Source of the DNA: Aphrophora alni
Lineage: Eukaryota; Arthropoda; Insecta; Hemiptera; Aphrophoridae
DNA length: 64,000 nucleotides
Assembly (NCBI GenBank): GCA_963513935.1
Contig: OY740768.1
Location: 71,232,877-71,296,876 of the forward strand
Direction: 5' to 3'
Shown here: one piece after another, positions 1 through 13,412 of the stretch
Numbering within the stretch: the first letter of the stretch is position 1
Layout of the letters: every line of letters starts with the position of its first letter
Program-made: the position numbers and the translations under genes
The notes under the pieces: generated by a model
The model's input: only the letters and a program-made list of their open reading frames with translations
Told to the model about the DNA's origin: nothing
Database searches by the model: none

Positions 1-690
1 GGGAAATTAGGGGAACCTCGGGACTCACAGTCCCAAGACTGAAATCCCAAAATTGAAGACAATATTATGTATTTTTATAATATATATGTTAGCCATATGG
101 TGAGAATCGAAGATGCGTGCGCACACATACTCGCATCCAGCGTTAATACGGGAAGCGACGCCTGAATTTTTTGGCTGAAGAAAAAAAATTTTTTGTCGGT
201 AAACCGTCAAATCAGAACTTTAACTTAATATAACTTAATAACTAGCAATTATAAGTGAAATATTATTCTTTCAATGATAAACTTAAACGTTTTTCTTACA
301 TCTTATAAGTTCAAGGGGCTTTTTGAATTTAAAAACAGTAATAAACTAGAAAACTCGCGTAATATTCAATGTATATAAGGGTGGTGGTTCGCCGGCCTAA
401 TAGTAATAGGTCATTAGAAGAGTGTAGATCAATATGTAAACTGAACACCTCTACAATAAGAATATCACTTCCTTATTTTTTTATAGTCATTTGTTCAATA
501 TGATGCGGTATTGTTAATTGTTAGTGTGAAATACATGAAATATGTATAGTGCAGCCCGGAGTTTACACGCGAAAGACAGACGTGGTTGGAGCGGAAGTGA
601 CGGGGAGGGGGGAGGTCAGTCAAAATAACAAACACCTCCAAAAAAACGCGCGAACATCGATTTCTCAAAAAGTCGTGAATATGTCTAAGG
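1..690. other. AT-rich intergenic DNA, no gene
   Basis: I see no coding region here. Short open frames on the minus strand have no recognisable domain. A slightly GC-richer patch lies at about 540-660 and leads into the tandem repeat that follows. Confidence 0.6.
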
Positions 691-930
691 TATAAACCAG
701 GCATTTGTAAGGTCGCAATAGTGGTATCTTTATATCAAGCACCCAAAATGCCGCGAATGCGTTAAAGTATAAGCCAGGCACTGGAAAGGTCGCAATAGTG
801 GTATCTTTATATCAAGCCCCCAAAATGACGCAAATGCATTTAAAATATAAGCCAGGCACTGGAAAGGTGGTAATTGTATACACGGTATAACATTTATACT
901 CAGGCACCCAAAAGGTGGCCTTTACGTCTG
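691..930. repeat. 77-bp tandem repeat, about 3 copies
   Basis: The phrase TATAAGCCAGGCACTGGAAAG (or a close variant) recurs at about 691, 768 and 846, giving periods of 77 and 78 bp. Each unit continues with GGTCGCAATAGTGG, a TATCTTTATATCAAGC block and an AAAATG-CGC-AATGC block. The third unit diverges after about 870, and broken pieces (CAGGCACCCAAAAGG, CAGGCACTCAAAAGG) continue to about 980. A minus-strand open frame of 86 codons crosses it but is only read-through of the repeat. Confidence 0.8.
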
Positions 931-987
931 ATCGTATAACCGCTTCAAGGTCAGGAATCGCCAGGCACTCAAAAGGTCTTATACATG

Positions 988-1010
988 TATATATATATAT
1001 ATATATATAA
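988..1010. repeat. Short (TA)n microsatellite
   Basis: About eleven TA dinucleotides directly after the degenerate end of the 77-bp repeat. Confidence 0.85.
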
Positions 1011-4000
1011 TGGAATTGTATTTTTATAATATTTGTAGAAGTTATGTTATTATTTAAAATATAAAATAACATTTTACGATTAAGCTAAGTAACAATTATT
1101 CTCAAAAATATTTGTTTTTGTTTTTTCTAGTGTAGGCCTACTTGTAATTTGAGTAAGTATGCTTACAAAACACTATTAACTCCTTTAATCTTGTTGGCAT
1201 TGTTTGTTTTGTTTGGTTTATGTTAAAGAAGCAACTAATTGTTTTGTATGGTTTATAGTATTTAGAATAAATACTCCTAATAGATTAACTTCTTTACTTC
1301 ATTTGACAAACACACAAATAATAAAACTTATTTGATTTATAATAAAATAAGAAAAATTGAGTTTTGTGTAGTAATATTAGAAATTAGTGATAATGTAATA
1401 TTGTTGATATAGCACCCTAATGTTCTATATGTGTAATATCCCTTACGTAACTACCCCTTTTAAAGAATAAATAAGATTAGAGACGCGGAGAATGGAACGG
1501 TCATAAATCTAAGGCATTATTTATGGGCGGCTTTGTCGCCGTATTATCTTCAGTCTAGAATGGAGCCTTGTTTACTGCTTCGGCGCACAATTCTGCGAGG
1601 GACTTGTTTAAATTCTTTGAGTCAATTTTATTCACTATCCTCTAGAGTAAATTCTACACATTCCTTTATAGAACATCATTTTAAATGAATAAAGGATTAA
1701 AATCAATTTTATGTTGGTAATTCTTATTATAAATTTTATTTGTATAAGTTATAATTTTTTTGACAATTGTCGTACAATTTGTGTTTGTCTAAAGCGTAAT
1801 GGAATAAGTGAATAAATAAATCGTGTTGAATTTTCGGATAAACTAGTTTAAAATAGCCAAAGCTATTAACATTATACCACTTAAAAAAAGAAATAAATTT
1901 GTAAGGAAATACAGTTTATGGCTTTCGCCACAAAGGAGTTTTTGTAAAGAGAAAACTTCATTAATAAAGAAGACTATTAATTAAAATAAATTTGTTAATT
2001 TCGTTTAATTTTGTTCAATAATTGTTTATTTTGTTTAATTGAGACTTACTCAAAATAATTTGTAATGCTTGTCGATCTTTTCTTTGTTGATTATAAAAAA
2101 ATATATTATTTGTGTGCGCATTAGTATTTTAACTCTTCAACGTAAATTTAAGATTGATAAATTTCTTTTACTGAATCTTTATAGCAAAATATGTTGATAT
2201 TATGTTGCCATCGCTACATTGTCCATTACATTAAACATATTAATTAAAAAAATTTAAAAAATCTATCGAAACATTACTCTTTTGTTTTCATTTATATAAA
2301 TTAAAATCTTTTCGAGTTTTATAATAGAACAAAAATTTATAAATAAATAGTTATTTAACAGTTTTGCTGTTTTGTTCTATAAGATATCCTCTAAAACTTT
2401 ATACAACTTTTATTAATTTGAGTATCAACGATAATTAGAGGGAAGTATAATAAATAGTAGGATCCATTATGTTTCCAATGATTTGGGTGATAAGAGACCC
2501 TTGGATCCAGTTAAGGATTGTTTTTTAATTAATGTAATCACCATTGATTATTTATATACAACGATGGCTATATATAACAACTGCATAAAATTTATGCAAC
2601 TGTCCTCCTAGTAAAGGCCAAATATCAAGCACATGCAAGGTAAAAGCCACTCATAATGCATTTAATTTCAATTAATTATCCGTGTTAGTAGTGTTTTGTT
2701 TATACAAACATTATTTACTGTTGTTTCTTGGTATATGAGTATTGTTGAGTATCTCGTAGCCTGCTTTACAGTAGTCACTATGAAGACGTTAGCTTTAAAC
2801 GAGATTTAAATTAGTCTAAAAAACATTTATTTATGAAAATCCACATGCACAAGATTAAAAAAAGTCTAAAAACGAACTCTTCTAGGCCGACACCAATTAA
2901 ATACTGTCAACTATATAGACAGCCAGAGACCTCCCAGCTTTACCACAGACGATGCTATGTTTAAATAAATTTTGATAAGTCCAAAAGTAGCCCTTGGCGT
3001 TGGGAATGATAGTTTGTTTGTTTGTGAAATATAGTGCATCGATTGCAGTGATAGATGGACTAGTGTACAGTGAATTAAAAACTAAAGTAACGACTATAAA
3101 TATTGACACATGATGAGAAAACGTTTACAAAACGTGACTATATATTGAACCTACTTTATTAATGGAAATAAATTTAAAACTACAAGATGCAGTTTGTGTG
3201 AACCAAATTTATAGAAGAAAACAAAATTATTGCTGCTATAATAAGAAGTGAGAGTGTGCTCTATTTGTATTAGGCCTAGAGTATCCCTCGCTGCACAAGT
3301 AGCAGAACGATTACATCACTTTTAAGTCTTTATAAAACACATTACAATAATATAATTTTAAATTTTACTTTTATAAGTTGAATTATTTTAGTTCTACATA
3401 ATTATTAAGTTATTTCCATAAATACATTTTCCCTGTATTCTTACCCAAAATTAAAATACTAGTAATTCACAAAAACTTTAATAACAATAGTTGTAGTGAT
3501 TATTTTATTACGAAACTTGAGTATGTTGTTAACAATAATAATTTTAATAACTCTTTAACAGGAAAATGTTTTACCCCTCTTAGTTTTACCACTGCACAAA
3601 TTCAAAACTCGTGTTTATAAAAAACTTCTTCATAGCATGTTTCATAGCATGCTTCTTATCTTCCATCGCATTTAACAAAATGTTTTAAAAACATTAACTA
3701 TATATTGTTATACAGGGAATTTAATAAGGAACACGATGATATGCTCATTTCATTTTTAGCATAACGTTTGTCTGTATAGCAGCGCCGCAAAGTGAGGGGC
3801 CTATAATAAAAAATCCTAAAGTAGTGACTAGCTACATTGAGTTGTCGATAAATAATAAAATACATTTTAAATATGGATACTGCCGAAACATTAAAAGTTG
3901 ATATTGACTATAAGTCCACAGCAGCATATGACTGTTGCTGGTTTTCAATATTTCCTGCCATATTGCATTCCTCGTATTGAAATATAGTTAAATTTGTTTA

Positions 4001-7000
4001 TTCCCAATAGGTTTTGATACATGTTTTACTGTATTTTTTATTTTGTATTTGAGCTTAATGGTGAAATTCATTCAATTTATATTGGTTTTACATTATTCAG
4101 GGAAAATGATAGCGTATTTTGTAATATAATTTATTACTTTTTTTTATTTAAAACGCACACGATCGATAAAACATACTTCTTAACAATATTTTAGGCCAAA
4201 TTTAACACTTGAATTTTATTTAATGTTGTACGTTTTAACTAAATAGTTCACTAAACTTAAGTTTATTAAAATTGACCCCAAAGGTTTTGTAACCGGGATG
4301 AAACTGCATGAGATGTTTTTATGGAAGTATTAAGAAGGTAAGAAGTCGTGTGCAACTTGGACGTTTCATGCCTTTTATACGTTTTAAATATCAAACGTAA
4401 TAAAACCAAATTTACAAAATATTCTCTGTGTGTGAGAGTAACGTAAAATCAAAAAAGGATATTTTAAAAGAAATTTCAATATTGAACCTAGAATAAAGAG
4501 AATTCATTAAAATCATACCAACAAAAAATAATCTAAAATACAGTATGGCGAATACAATATGGCCGGCAATATCGAAATCCATCATAACTAAGAAAGACTA
4601 CTGATATGAACATATACTGAAAATGAACTTTTTATGTTATACATTTTTTCATATTTTTAATGAATTTCTTACATTATGTACATTCGATACACAAACATAA
4701 CATACATGTTATAACCTCAAAACATATAAATGAGATAATTAGTTCCATCCAAAAGATGTGACTAAATCCAATTGCAGCGTTGTAACTTATTTCCGTTACT
4801 ACTGAATTTTGGTAAATTCAATAAAAGCAATCGGAATCCTGTGGTGCAGATTCTATAATTGTTTCCTCCCAATAATTCATTTCGTTTGGTGTTTCGAATT
4901 ATATCAAAGATAATTGACATCGTACGTTTGGTTGCTATTTTGGTTTGAGAAATTTACAAATAAATAACATTTAGAAGAGCAATTATATAATGAACACTGT
5001 ATACTAATATCTACCTTTTTGTATAATAAACAGGTATCCAATGCACAATATATACTCGAAGATACGATCCCCCCCCCCGGTATTTAGTATTTATTTCTGT
5101 GTCAATATAATTTTTAACTGATAGTAAAATAATTATGATATATTTGACCTTAGAGGGAAAACGTGATTATGGTACACGTATGATTTTAGTAAGAGGAAAA
5201 TAGAATCATGATTCACTATATAAACACGTGCAAACAAAATTTTGTAAATACCCTTGTATGGACCTCATTCTAAGGAAACTAAAGAAATCTTCCTATTTAC
5301 ATTCCCCATCACCCATATTAGGGTATGAGTCGTATTTCGTGTATATAAAACTATAAATATACACATTACCAAAAATTGTTAAAAAAAATTAAAACTACCT
5401 AATATATATTTATTGTTTATTATTCCACTGTAAAACTTAACTGAAATTCAGATGTTAAAGAATCTATGTCCACTCTTTCATGGGGTTACTGCTAGGTCTC
5501 TACTGTGAGTACCCGTTTTATACAAGCACACTCCAGAGATATTGAATAGCCCGTATATTTGGTTAGACTCTTTATCAACATTCAAAATCAACATGAAACA
5601 TCAAAGTTTGATCTTACAATTTTTAACTTTTTGATATTATTAATACCAAATGACAGTTTTAAGTAGTTTTAGTTTCTAATATTCAATACAAACACATTTA
5701 AGAAACAATTAATAATGCTTTTATCAATAGTAATACACACCAATAATGTAAGAATAAACTTACAACCAATTTTCAAAATAAATGTTAAAAAGGAAGAGCA
5801 GCAGAAAGTTATTTATAATCATCGTGACCAAAAAAATAAATGATAAAATATAAATTTCGTCAGGAATTATTGTCTTAGGCCCGAATTTACACTAAGGTTC
5901 ATTTAATCGATATCACATTTTATGAACATGCCGTAAATGGTCCTTCACTAAGTTATCCTTAATAAAGGATAAATTAAAGAAAGTACTTCGTAAATATAAA
6001 TTACGTCATCAATGATAGTTCAATAGTCGCTACAGCTGATTGTACGTTTATCAATAAACAGCTGTCATCTACCATTCGACGCTCACTGATGTGTCCTGTA
6101 TTGGTACGATTTGATTTAATTTTATTCGTTTCACAATGAATTAAAAACACAATGAGCATGATCAGAAGAGAGGAAAAGGATGCTGCTTTTTCTAATTTAG
6201 AGAAATGTTTTGTTAAAAATAAGAACCTCAATTAATAATCAAAATATAGGCGGTGCAATTGTAAAGCAAACAAAATGAGAGGTTTGAATTATATTTTTTT
6301 TATAATAGTGTACCATACAACAAAATGATATAATTTCAATTTTTTTTGACACGCTAAATAATATAATATGATCTAAAATATATCAATTTTCTGCTACATT
6401 TATATCATGGAACTTAAACAATCCGTTTATTTCACTTCAGATGGTTTGTTTACCTACCTCTTTTAAGTCTGTATGTTTAAAGTATGTGTTTTATTTATAT
6501 AATATTATAAGAATAAACTATCATCATAATACTGTTATACACATCTTACTAGAGACAGACAGACAGAGAGACACTAAAGAGGGTTTATGTTAGAGTAGTC
6601 TAACTGTCTTTTATAACTGTAAATATAGATAATACAATATATAAAAAAGATATTGTAAAATTAAAAATGTGTGTAGTTTGAATTCAAATAGAAACCTACG
6701 TGGAACTAAATTATGGTTTGCAACAATCTTTTCATCAATATATTTCTATTAATTTAAGCCTTCACTTAATCGAAGGTCTTTGATTTGTATCGACGCAAAA
6801 TAACAATAATTTCACTGAAGGTAATATTATTGATTTTGAATTAGTTGTTTAGAGAAATTGTGGTATTTGGTGTTTACAATTTTTTTTTGTAATGTATGTG
6901 TTAATTTAAATTTTAATACAGGGCCCACACATCAAACCGAAATTCATGATTTACACTTTTTGATACCTCACGGTTAAAACGAAGGTTTATTGTTAAAGAT

Positions 7001-7495
7001 GAAATTATAGCCATAAAAAACAAATAAAAATACAGTGTCCATAATGTTTCGGTGGCGTTTAAAATAAATATTTTTACAGTAGTATACAGCTTACAATTTA
7101 ATAACTTATAACATGAATAAAATGAAGGATCAGTTCAAAAGTTTTTATCCTTGTTTGTTTAAGTTAGTTGGGATATATTGTGTTGACATAACTTTTTAAC
7201 ACATCCTATAAAGTTGCATTGATCCGAATTCAATTTCAAACTAATCTTATTAATTTAATAAGTATCACACAAAAATATCAATAAAAAGACATTTTAATAT
7301 TTGTATTTTAAAATTTTTGTATTTTGAAGGATATATAGGCTCAGTAAGTACCAATCGTTGAAATTATAACTAAATAATAAGAGATTCATGAAAAAAAATA
7401 TATATATATATATTTTATTTAAATTTGTCAGCTTATCTTTATTTTCATTATTTGAATCAACTTGTACGAAAACATTTTAAGTGAACACCAAAATG
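1011..7495. other. Long AT-rich stretch without a recognisable gene
   Basis: No domain is visible in any frame. Landmarks: a GC-richer island at about 1,470-1,625, a run of nine C at about 5,071-5,079, a short GACA-type simple repeat at 6,550-6,575, and a 7-bp inverted repeat (ACAGCTG / CAGCTGT) at 6,032-6,065. Minus-strand open frames at 2,897-3,109 (70 codons) and 6,001-6,231 (76 codons) resemble nothing I know. Confidence 0.55.
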
Positions 7496-7499
7496 AGGT

Positions 7500-7705
7500 T
7501 TTAAAATAATAAAATGAGATGGAGGAGATATCTGTAAGGTGGGCGAATTAGAGAGAAAGAATTAAATTTAGCTTAAAAAGTAATAATTCGTAACATGTGT
7601 TGCGTTTGTATTAAAACTTATTCCTTCAAATGATAAATGACTTGAGAAATTGTTTTTGTTAGTTTCGAGAACTGCTGTTTTCCATTCCTGCTCTTACATT
7701 TCCCC
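7500..7705 (+). repeat. Dispersed repeat family A, copy 1
   Basis: This stretch aligns by eye with 21,850-22,030 in the same orientation. Shared blocks, in order, are GTAACATGTGTTG, TTTGTATTAAA, TGATAAA, GAAATTGTTTTTGTT and a T-rich end with CTACTCCT/CATTCCTGCTC. The copies differ by many substitutions and small gaps, so both are old. The family is not identified; no coding capacity is seen. Confidence 0.55.
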
Positions 7706-8099
7706 CTTTTAGATTAGTTAACTAAATACATACGTTTTCCACTTAAGTTTAGATAATTAGATTTTACTTTTATTTATTAAATTTACAAATATATGTTAAT
7801 TTGAATACACCTAACGCTGCAAAGAGAAAGTTGTGTGGTTATGAATAATTACGCATTTAAAAAATTTACAACTAATAATATTCCATTGCACTACACTGTT
7901 TTTAATTTTGAAATAGATAGAAGATTAAGATAGATCGATGAAAAATCCTAAGTTTAAATCAATATTACCTAAAGTCTGAGAATTACACTCGCAGTTGGAT
8001 TGTGTGTTGACATAATACATTTAGACTGGGATGTTTTACATTAGTACACATATATTGTACAGATAAAGTTAAGTGTTCAATAAATAAATAAAAAATGTT

Positions 8100-8420
8100 G
8101 AGTTTTTTCTGGATATAGCCTTTTGAGGGCAATCAGACAAAAAAAAAGGTTTTTGGAATGATATCTCTCTGTCGTCTGTGCAGTGCTGTTCACACCTAAG
8201 GGGTGGAACCATCCTCAGTTTGGTAATTTACAGGAAAATTGTATTAAAAATAAAAATCAGCTCTAACTTTTTCATCTCTACCAATTTACTTCAAATATTT
8301 GTAAAATTGGAAGACTATTGACCCAAATCGGTGTGCAATTAAGAAGTAAACTAAATTACAGTTCATGTAAAAACAAAAATCAACTTTGACCGCCGTCATT
8401 GAAAACTCGATTTTAATCAA
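8100..8420 (+). repeat. Dispersed repeat family B, 5'-type copy
   Basis: GGTTTTTGGAATGATATC followed by TCTGTC-GTCTGTGCAG also occurs at about 63,240-63,300 and, on the other strand, at about 30,330-30,390. Such TCTGTCTG tracts are typical of widespread old insect transposon tails, but I cannot name the family. The downstream AT-rich part (8,230-8,420) has a faint resemblance to 12,130-12,480. Confidence 0.45.
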
Positions 8421-8804
8421 TTACGTAAATCACTGAGGCACAACCGAAGCAAGTTTAGGCCACTTAAATATGTGTTTATTTTAATTTAAACTGTGTCCAT
8501 GGTTTATTATCAATTTTTGATTGACAATTACCGAACTCAAATTTATGATGAGGAATAGCTTTGTTTGATTTTTGAAATGGGCCAGTAACAAAGTTTGTAC
8601 AATGTTCATAAATTGTTTATTAGATTTGTGTTATTGTATGGATGCAAAAAGTTTAACTAGGTTGCTGGTCTTGTAACATTGATTTTCTAATATTTTATAT
8701 ATAAAATGGAGGTCTTTGTAAGGGGAAATAAATCACCCTCTTTATTTTATATTTTGGATTTGATTAAACTTTGACTTTAGGTTATGTATGTAGGTCTAAA
8801 AAAA

Positions 8805-8851
8805 AAAAAATAATAATAAAAAAGGTCAGGGAAGGGAAAAAAAAAAAAACT
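8805..8851. repeat. A-rich simple repeats
   Basis: Two poly(A)-like runs flank an AATAATAATAAA patch. They may be the A-rich tail of an old retroposed sequence or simple low-complexity DNA. Confidence 0.6.
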
Positions 8852-8917
8852 GAACAAACTAAGAATTGTTTTGAAGATTCAATTCGAACGTTAAATAAAT
8901 TATTTTAATTAAATACT

Positions 8918-9235
8918 AGCTGGCCCCCTGCAGAAATTCAGAGGATATTATAGCCCATTAAATTACGTACTAACTTGTTTATTGAATCTAAATATATAAT
9001 ATTAAAACAGCTGTTTTATATGTAAATAATCAGCTGTTGTTTTCAAACTGTTCCTAGCATTTAAAATGTGTAAAATAACGAATTTCGAAATTTATTTAAT
9101 TTGTCCTTATTTAAAATTCTAGGTCCACGATTTTTTTAATGAAACAAATCCATTCAAATCGGTCGAGTAGCAACTTCAGGAAGTCAGTGAAAAAAAAAGT
9201 CAAATTATTTTAAATATAAATTCCTGGTTATTAAC
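8918..9235 (+). repeat. Dispersed repeat family C, copy 1 (CTAGCTG... type)
   Basis: It begins with ATACTAGCTGGCCCCCTGC and contains CATTCAAATCGGTCGAGTAG followed by a GAAGTCAGTGAA block. The start CTAGCTGRCCC and the later TCAAATCGGT-GAGTAG phrase are a pattern I associate with common insect non-autonomous repeats. A second, more diverged copy lies at 10,690-10,975 with matching blocks (AATCAGCTGT, ATTCCTAG, ATATCGGTTGAGCAGCAGC, GAAGTCTGTGAA, AAATTATTTTAAA). The two copies flank the transposase relic in direct orientation. Confidence 0.6.
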
Positions 9236-9474
9236 AAATCAAACAATAATATCCAGTCTGTGTTATTAAATAAAGCATAATAAATATATGTTACAATTTA
9301 ATTTACACATAGTTAAAAAGTAACATAAGAATACAAACACATTAAATAAATATACAGAGCTACCATAAAATAATGATGGGATTTCGAACATGATTTAAAT
9401 GAAAACAGAATTACTTACCGCTGATGTTTATTTATTTAAATCGTCGTCTGAAACAGTTTTTTTTTACATAACTA

Positions 9475-10575
9475 ATAAATTCTATGTGTGTACCATTAGT
9501 CGCTCGGCAAATGTCCAATCGATAAACAAGTGCTGACAGAACGTTAGTTACCATGTCTTTGTTAACGGTTGTCATGCTTCATATTATTTAGGTCACGAAT
9601 TTTTCCTCGATAAACAATGTTTTTATTGAACCCCCACAAAAAAAACTCGCAAGGTGATAGGCCAGTGTATAGGTCCTTGCCGGCCTATCCATTGATGTCC
9701 ATACTTTTCATTCAATGTCTCTGTGGGACAAATGCACTAAAGTGCGGGGGTGGAATGAAATTATTGAATGTGTTCGAGTTCACCCCGCTGAGGAAAAGAA
9801 TAATTGATTAACATATCGAGATAAACAATTCCATTAAGTAAGTGTCTTTTCAGCAAAGAAGAAAGGCCCTATCAGACGATTTTTCATCACACCAAATATT
9901 AACTTTAGGATAGTCGCTTATTATTCCAAAAATTGTATGATGGTTTCCAGATCTCCATATGTGTGAATTGTGTGTGTTAACATACACATTGCTATGGATT
10001 GTAGCTTTGTCTGAAAAAAAAATTGTAAAAATGATTGGTTTTCATCAATCTTGTTAAACGTTTCAACAGCGAAATTAAAACGTTTTGCACCATCATCAGG
10101 TTTCAATTCCTAAAATAGCTGGATTTTATATGCGTGTAGTTTCAGTCTTTTGGGTAAAACTTTATGGATTGTTGTTTTGGAATACTTAACTCTAGGCTTC
10201 GTCGAGGACTTCTTAGGACGTCTGATAGCAGATTGTCTAACACGTTCAATGATATTTGATATCTGCTTTTGAACTGATCCAGTTTCTTCGAATTGTTTGA
10301 ACCAACGTCGTATGTTATCTTCGTGTGGTGTATTCGAGTCGAAATGCACGTTGCACTGAAATTACAGACTTAAATTCAGCCTGCAACAAAACACCCATTG
10401 CTTTTACTTTATTAGAGAGCATAATAACACACTTCACACAGAACACTTCAGAAAACACAAAACACACTACCACATCAATGCAAGAACTATGTTTGAGGTT
10501 TCTAGCCTTGAAAAAAACTTTTGGGTTATAGGCTATCAGCGATATCAATACAACACCACAAAATATCTCCAATAT
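9475..10575 (-). pseudogene. Decayed Tc1/mariner (IS630)-group transposase, DUF4817-type HTH
   Basis: Read on the minus strand, pieces of one transposase follow each other in three frames. First comes an N-terminal helix-turn-helix part (QAEFKSVISVQRAFRLEYT, then after a frameshift DNIRRWFKQFEETGSVQK). Then come ERVRQSAIRRP and LKLHAYKIQLF, a KPDDGAKRFNFA block, a degraded NVHIWG-like region, PKVNIWC, a PPHF motif near the second catalytic Asp, CEFFLWGF near the third, and finally YRLDICRATNGTHIE. This order matches DUF4817-containing Tc1/mariner-group transposases common in insects. The first catalytic Asp region is unrecognisable and stops and frameshifts occur throughout, so it is dead. 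I could not locate terminal inverted repeats. Two direct copies of repeat family C lie outside it at 8.9 and 10.7 kb. Confidence 0.85.
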
Positions 10576-10689
10576 CTTCGTATGAATTTATGAAACCCCA
10601 CCATTTTGTAATCATAACCCTACATAATTAAATACGATGTTTAGTACATAAAAGTAATCAAGGTTTGAAAAACTCTGTATTATCAAACA

Positions 10690-10975
10690 CAGAAATAACA
10701 AAAACATTAGAATTATTCAGTTAACTCTGTGCATATTCAGGTGATTCTGAGTATTCAATCAGCTGTAGTTTTTTTAGCAATTCCTAGTATATGTAATATT
10801 CAAAGTTAAGAAATTAAAAAGGTTGTTATAAAAAATGAGACACTCTAGCTCTACAGTTTTGTACTATATATTTAATAACTTCAAAATAATTTAAAAATCA
10901 CTTATATCGGTTGAGCAGCAGCTATATGAAGTCTGTGAACAAAAAGTAAAATTATTTTAAACATATATAGTAACC
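10690..10975 (+). repeat. Dispersed repeat family C, copy 2
   Basis: Diverged copy of the repeat at 8,918-9,235; the clearest shared phrases are AATCAGCTGT, ATATCGGTTGAGCAGCAGC and GAAGTCTGTGAACAAAAAGT. The 5' CTAGCTG end is not preserved. Confidence 0.5.
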
Positions 10976-11084
10976 CAAAACCTTTGTGTTGTGTCGTAGC
11001 GAAATTGAAATTTTTGTTCCGTCATCATTGTGTTTAGTAAAATGGTTATGAAGATATAAATAAACAGTTCATTGTGAGTACAGG

Positions 11085-11290
11085 AGTAGCAAGCCTGAGG
11101 GGCCTAGCTGGATCTACACATTTCTGCAATAGCCTTGGGATAGAATCCTCTCTTTCATATTTTTTATTATGTCTCTTTTGACCAATTATTAAACTTCCCG
11201 ACAATGACGCTATTGTAGTATTTCTAGGCTACGGTTCTCTTTTTTATTGTTTTTTCTTCTTTCCTTTTCTTAAGCGATGATGGCCGAGAT
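11085..11290 (+). repeat. Dispersed repeat family D, copy 1
   Basis: Matches 37,490-37,700 in the same orientation: AGCCTGAGG, AGCTGGATCTACACATTTCT, a TCTCTTTCAT block, GTCTCTTTTGACCAA, TTCCCGA, CTATTG-AGTA, then a TTCTTTCCTTTTCTTAAG stretch. The more complete copy at 37.5 kb reads CTCTCATCAGGTCTCTCTTG. The family is unidentified; it could be the UTR of a retroelement. Confidence 0.6.
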
Positions 11291-11294
11291 TTTT

Positions 11295-13224
11295 GTTGTT
11301 TTTAAACAAACAAAAATTAAGGCGTTTTTATAGTTTTTGGTTCCTTTACCACCAAAATTTTAATTTGCATTGGAAAACATTTTTATGTACGAGTACTACA
11401 ATTTTGTAATATTTTATCTCTGTTATTATTCTGACACTTAATTCTGAGTGACTACTTAGTTAAAAATGGTAATATATCTATTATAATAATGAAACGAGTG
11501 TAAAAATTGACTAAATGGTTTTTAATAATATGGATAATCAATATATATATAACAGGAAGTCCTTCGTAAAGCTGATTGCCACAATTCCACCAGAAAGGCC
11601 AGTCTAGAGAATTGTGGTAAGCTCTCACGTATAAATGCAAAAGGTTATTGAAAACTATAACACGAGTTTCTAGGTACAATTTCAGTTCTATAAAATGAAC
11701 TAACGATGTAAAATTTAATTAATATTGTTGTAATATTTAATGATAGTTTTAAAATACGTGGTGGCAAGTTACATTAATTTAATATAAATATGTGTTGTAA
11801 TGAAATATGTTCATATGTTTATGTTTTTGAAATACGTATATTAGTTGAGAAAATCGAAATTATCTTGTTTTAGTCTTATACCATGTACCTTAAAATATTT
11901 ATATCCCCTAAAAATGGCGAACAAGCCAATCGATATGGTAAAAATATGATTACATACTACATTTAATCAACATTGGTCTATTTCTTCACGGTCTATGCAC
12001 AACATTATTAATAAATTCCATTACTCAGAGCATTTCGTGACTTTATTTATTTTCTCTCGTATAATTAATTGTTATGACAGTTCTGTATAGCGATGAATCA
12101 AATAATGGATGTCAAGTTAGCCACAGAAAATTATTTTTGTTTTTTTCTCGATAACTTAAAATTTGTAAATTCAAACAAATCTCAATTTTAATTTATCAAA
12201 GACCCAAAGCAAAAATTGGTTATCATCGCCCCGAAATTTTGGAAGTCATAGAGGAAAAAAAAACAAAAATCAGCTATAGGGGTTAATACCATGGAGCTTT
12301 TATTAAATACTTATTTTTTTCCAAAGAAAACATCAATATTTACTTTCTTCAAATATTGTTCACCTATAAATAATAATGATCAAAACCAGTTGGTCAAAGT
12401 GAAAGTGAAAGAAAATTAAGTTTTGGAATAACTTCCAGAAACAAAAACTAACCTCAACTACGTCATTTATAATTAAACAATTTGAAGTTAGGTCAACTGT
12501 ATGACACTAGAGAGGAAATCGTAGGCTTAACTTAAATATATGCACTGCTTTTTTCACATTTTGAATAACGTTTACTAAAATGACATTTTTGAAGAAATAG
12601 TTTTGTTTTGCTTAATATGTAGTTTTACGTGAAAGAGATTGTTTATTATTTTATCACTGTTTAATACTAAATGTCATCAATAAAAGATTAGAATATATGG
12701 CTTGTTTATGTTTTATTACAATGACGGTGGGAAAATCTTAACTTCCTTTAATAACACCAACACACCGTTCCAGACTGCACAGTTCCAAAGTTAAACAAGG
12801 GACTATTCATTAGGTATGAATGAAGTATTACAAAGCGAGGATTATGTCATCGGTGTCAAAGACAATGATTGTTGTTTCATTTTGACTGACAAAATGTGCT
12901 GAATTTGAGTAAGCAGAATGTTGGCTTATGCTACTGTGTTTAATTTTTTAATTTTCCTTTTTACTGTTGAAATATAATATATTTATTTTCAATTCAGTAC
13001 AATGTTAGTTTCATTTCGAAATAGGATCATTCTATTATAAAAGAAACCGTCATTAACAGTATTTCAGAATAAGGAACTACTTAACACTATTAAACTGTGT
13101 AAAATGTTACACTAACTTTCTAACATACACACAAAATTAAACATTTATAGCTGTTTATATTATTCCCCTTATTATCTCCCTTAAAATATCTTTGTTCTAC
13201 AAATTATAGGTACTTATTCTTAAA
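11295..13224. other. AT-rich stretch, no gene recognised
   Basis: A 75-codon minus-strand open frame at 11,452-11,679 has no domain. The part at 12,110-12,620 loosely resembles 8,230-8,500 and may be a very old repeat. 12,720-12,900 is somewhat GC-richer without coding signals. Confidence 0.5.
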
Positions 13225-13412
<188 letters not shown>

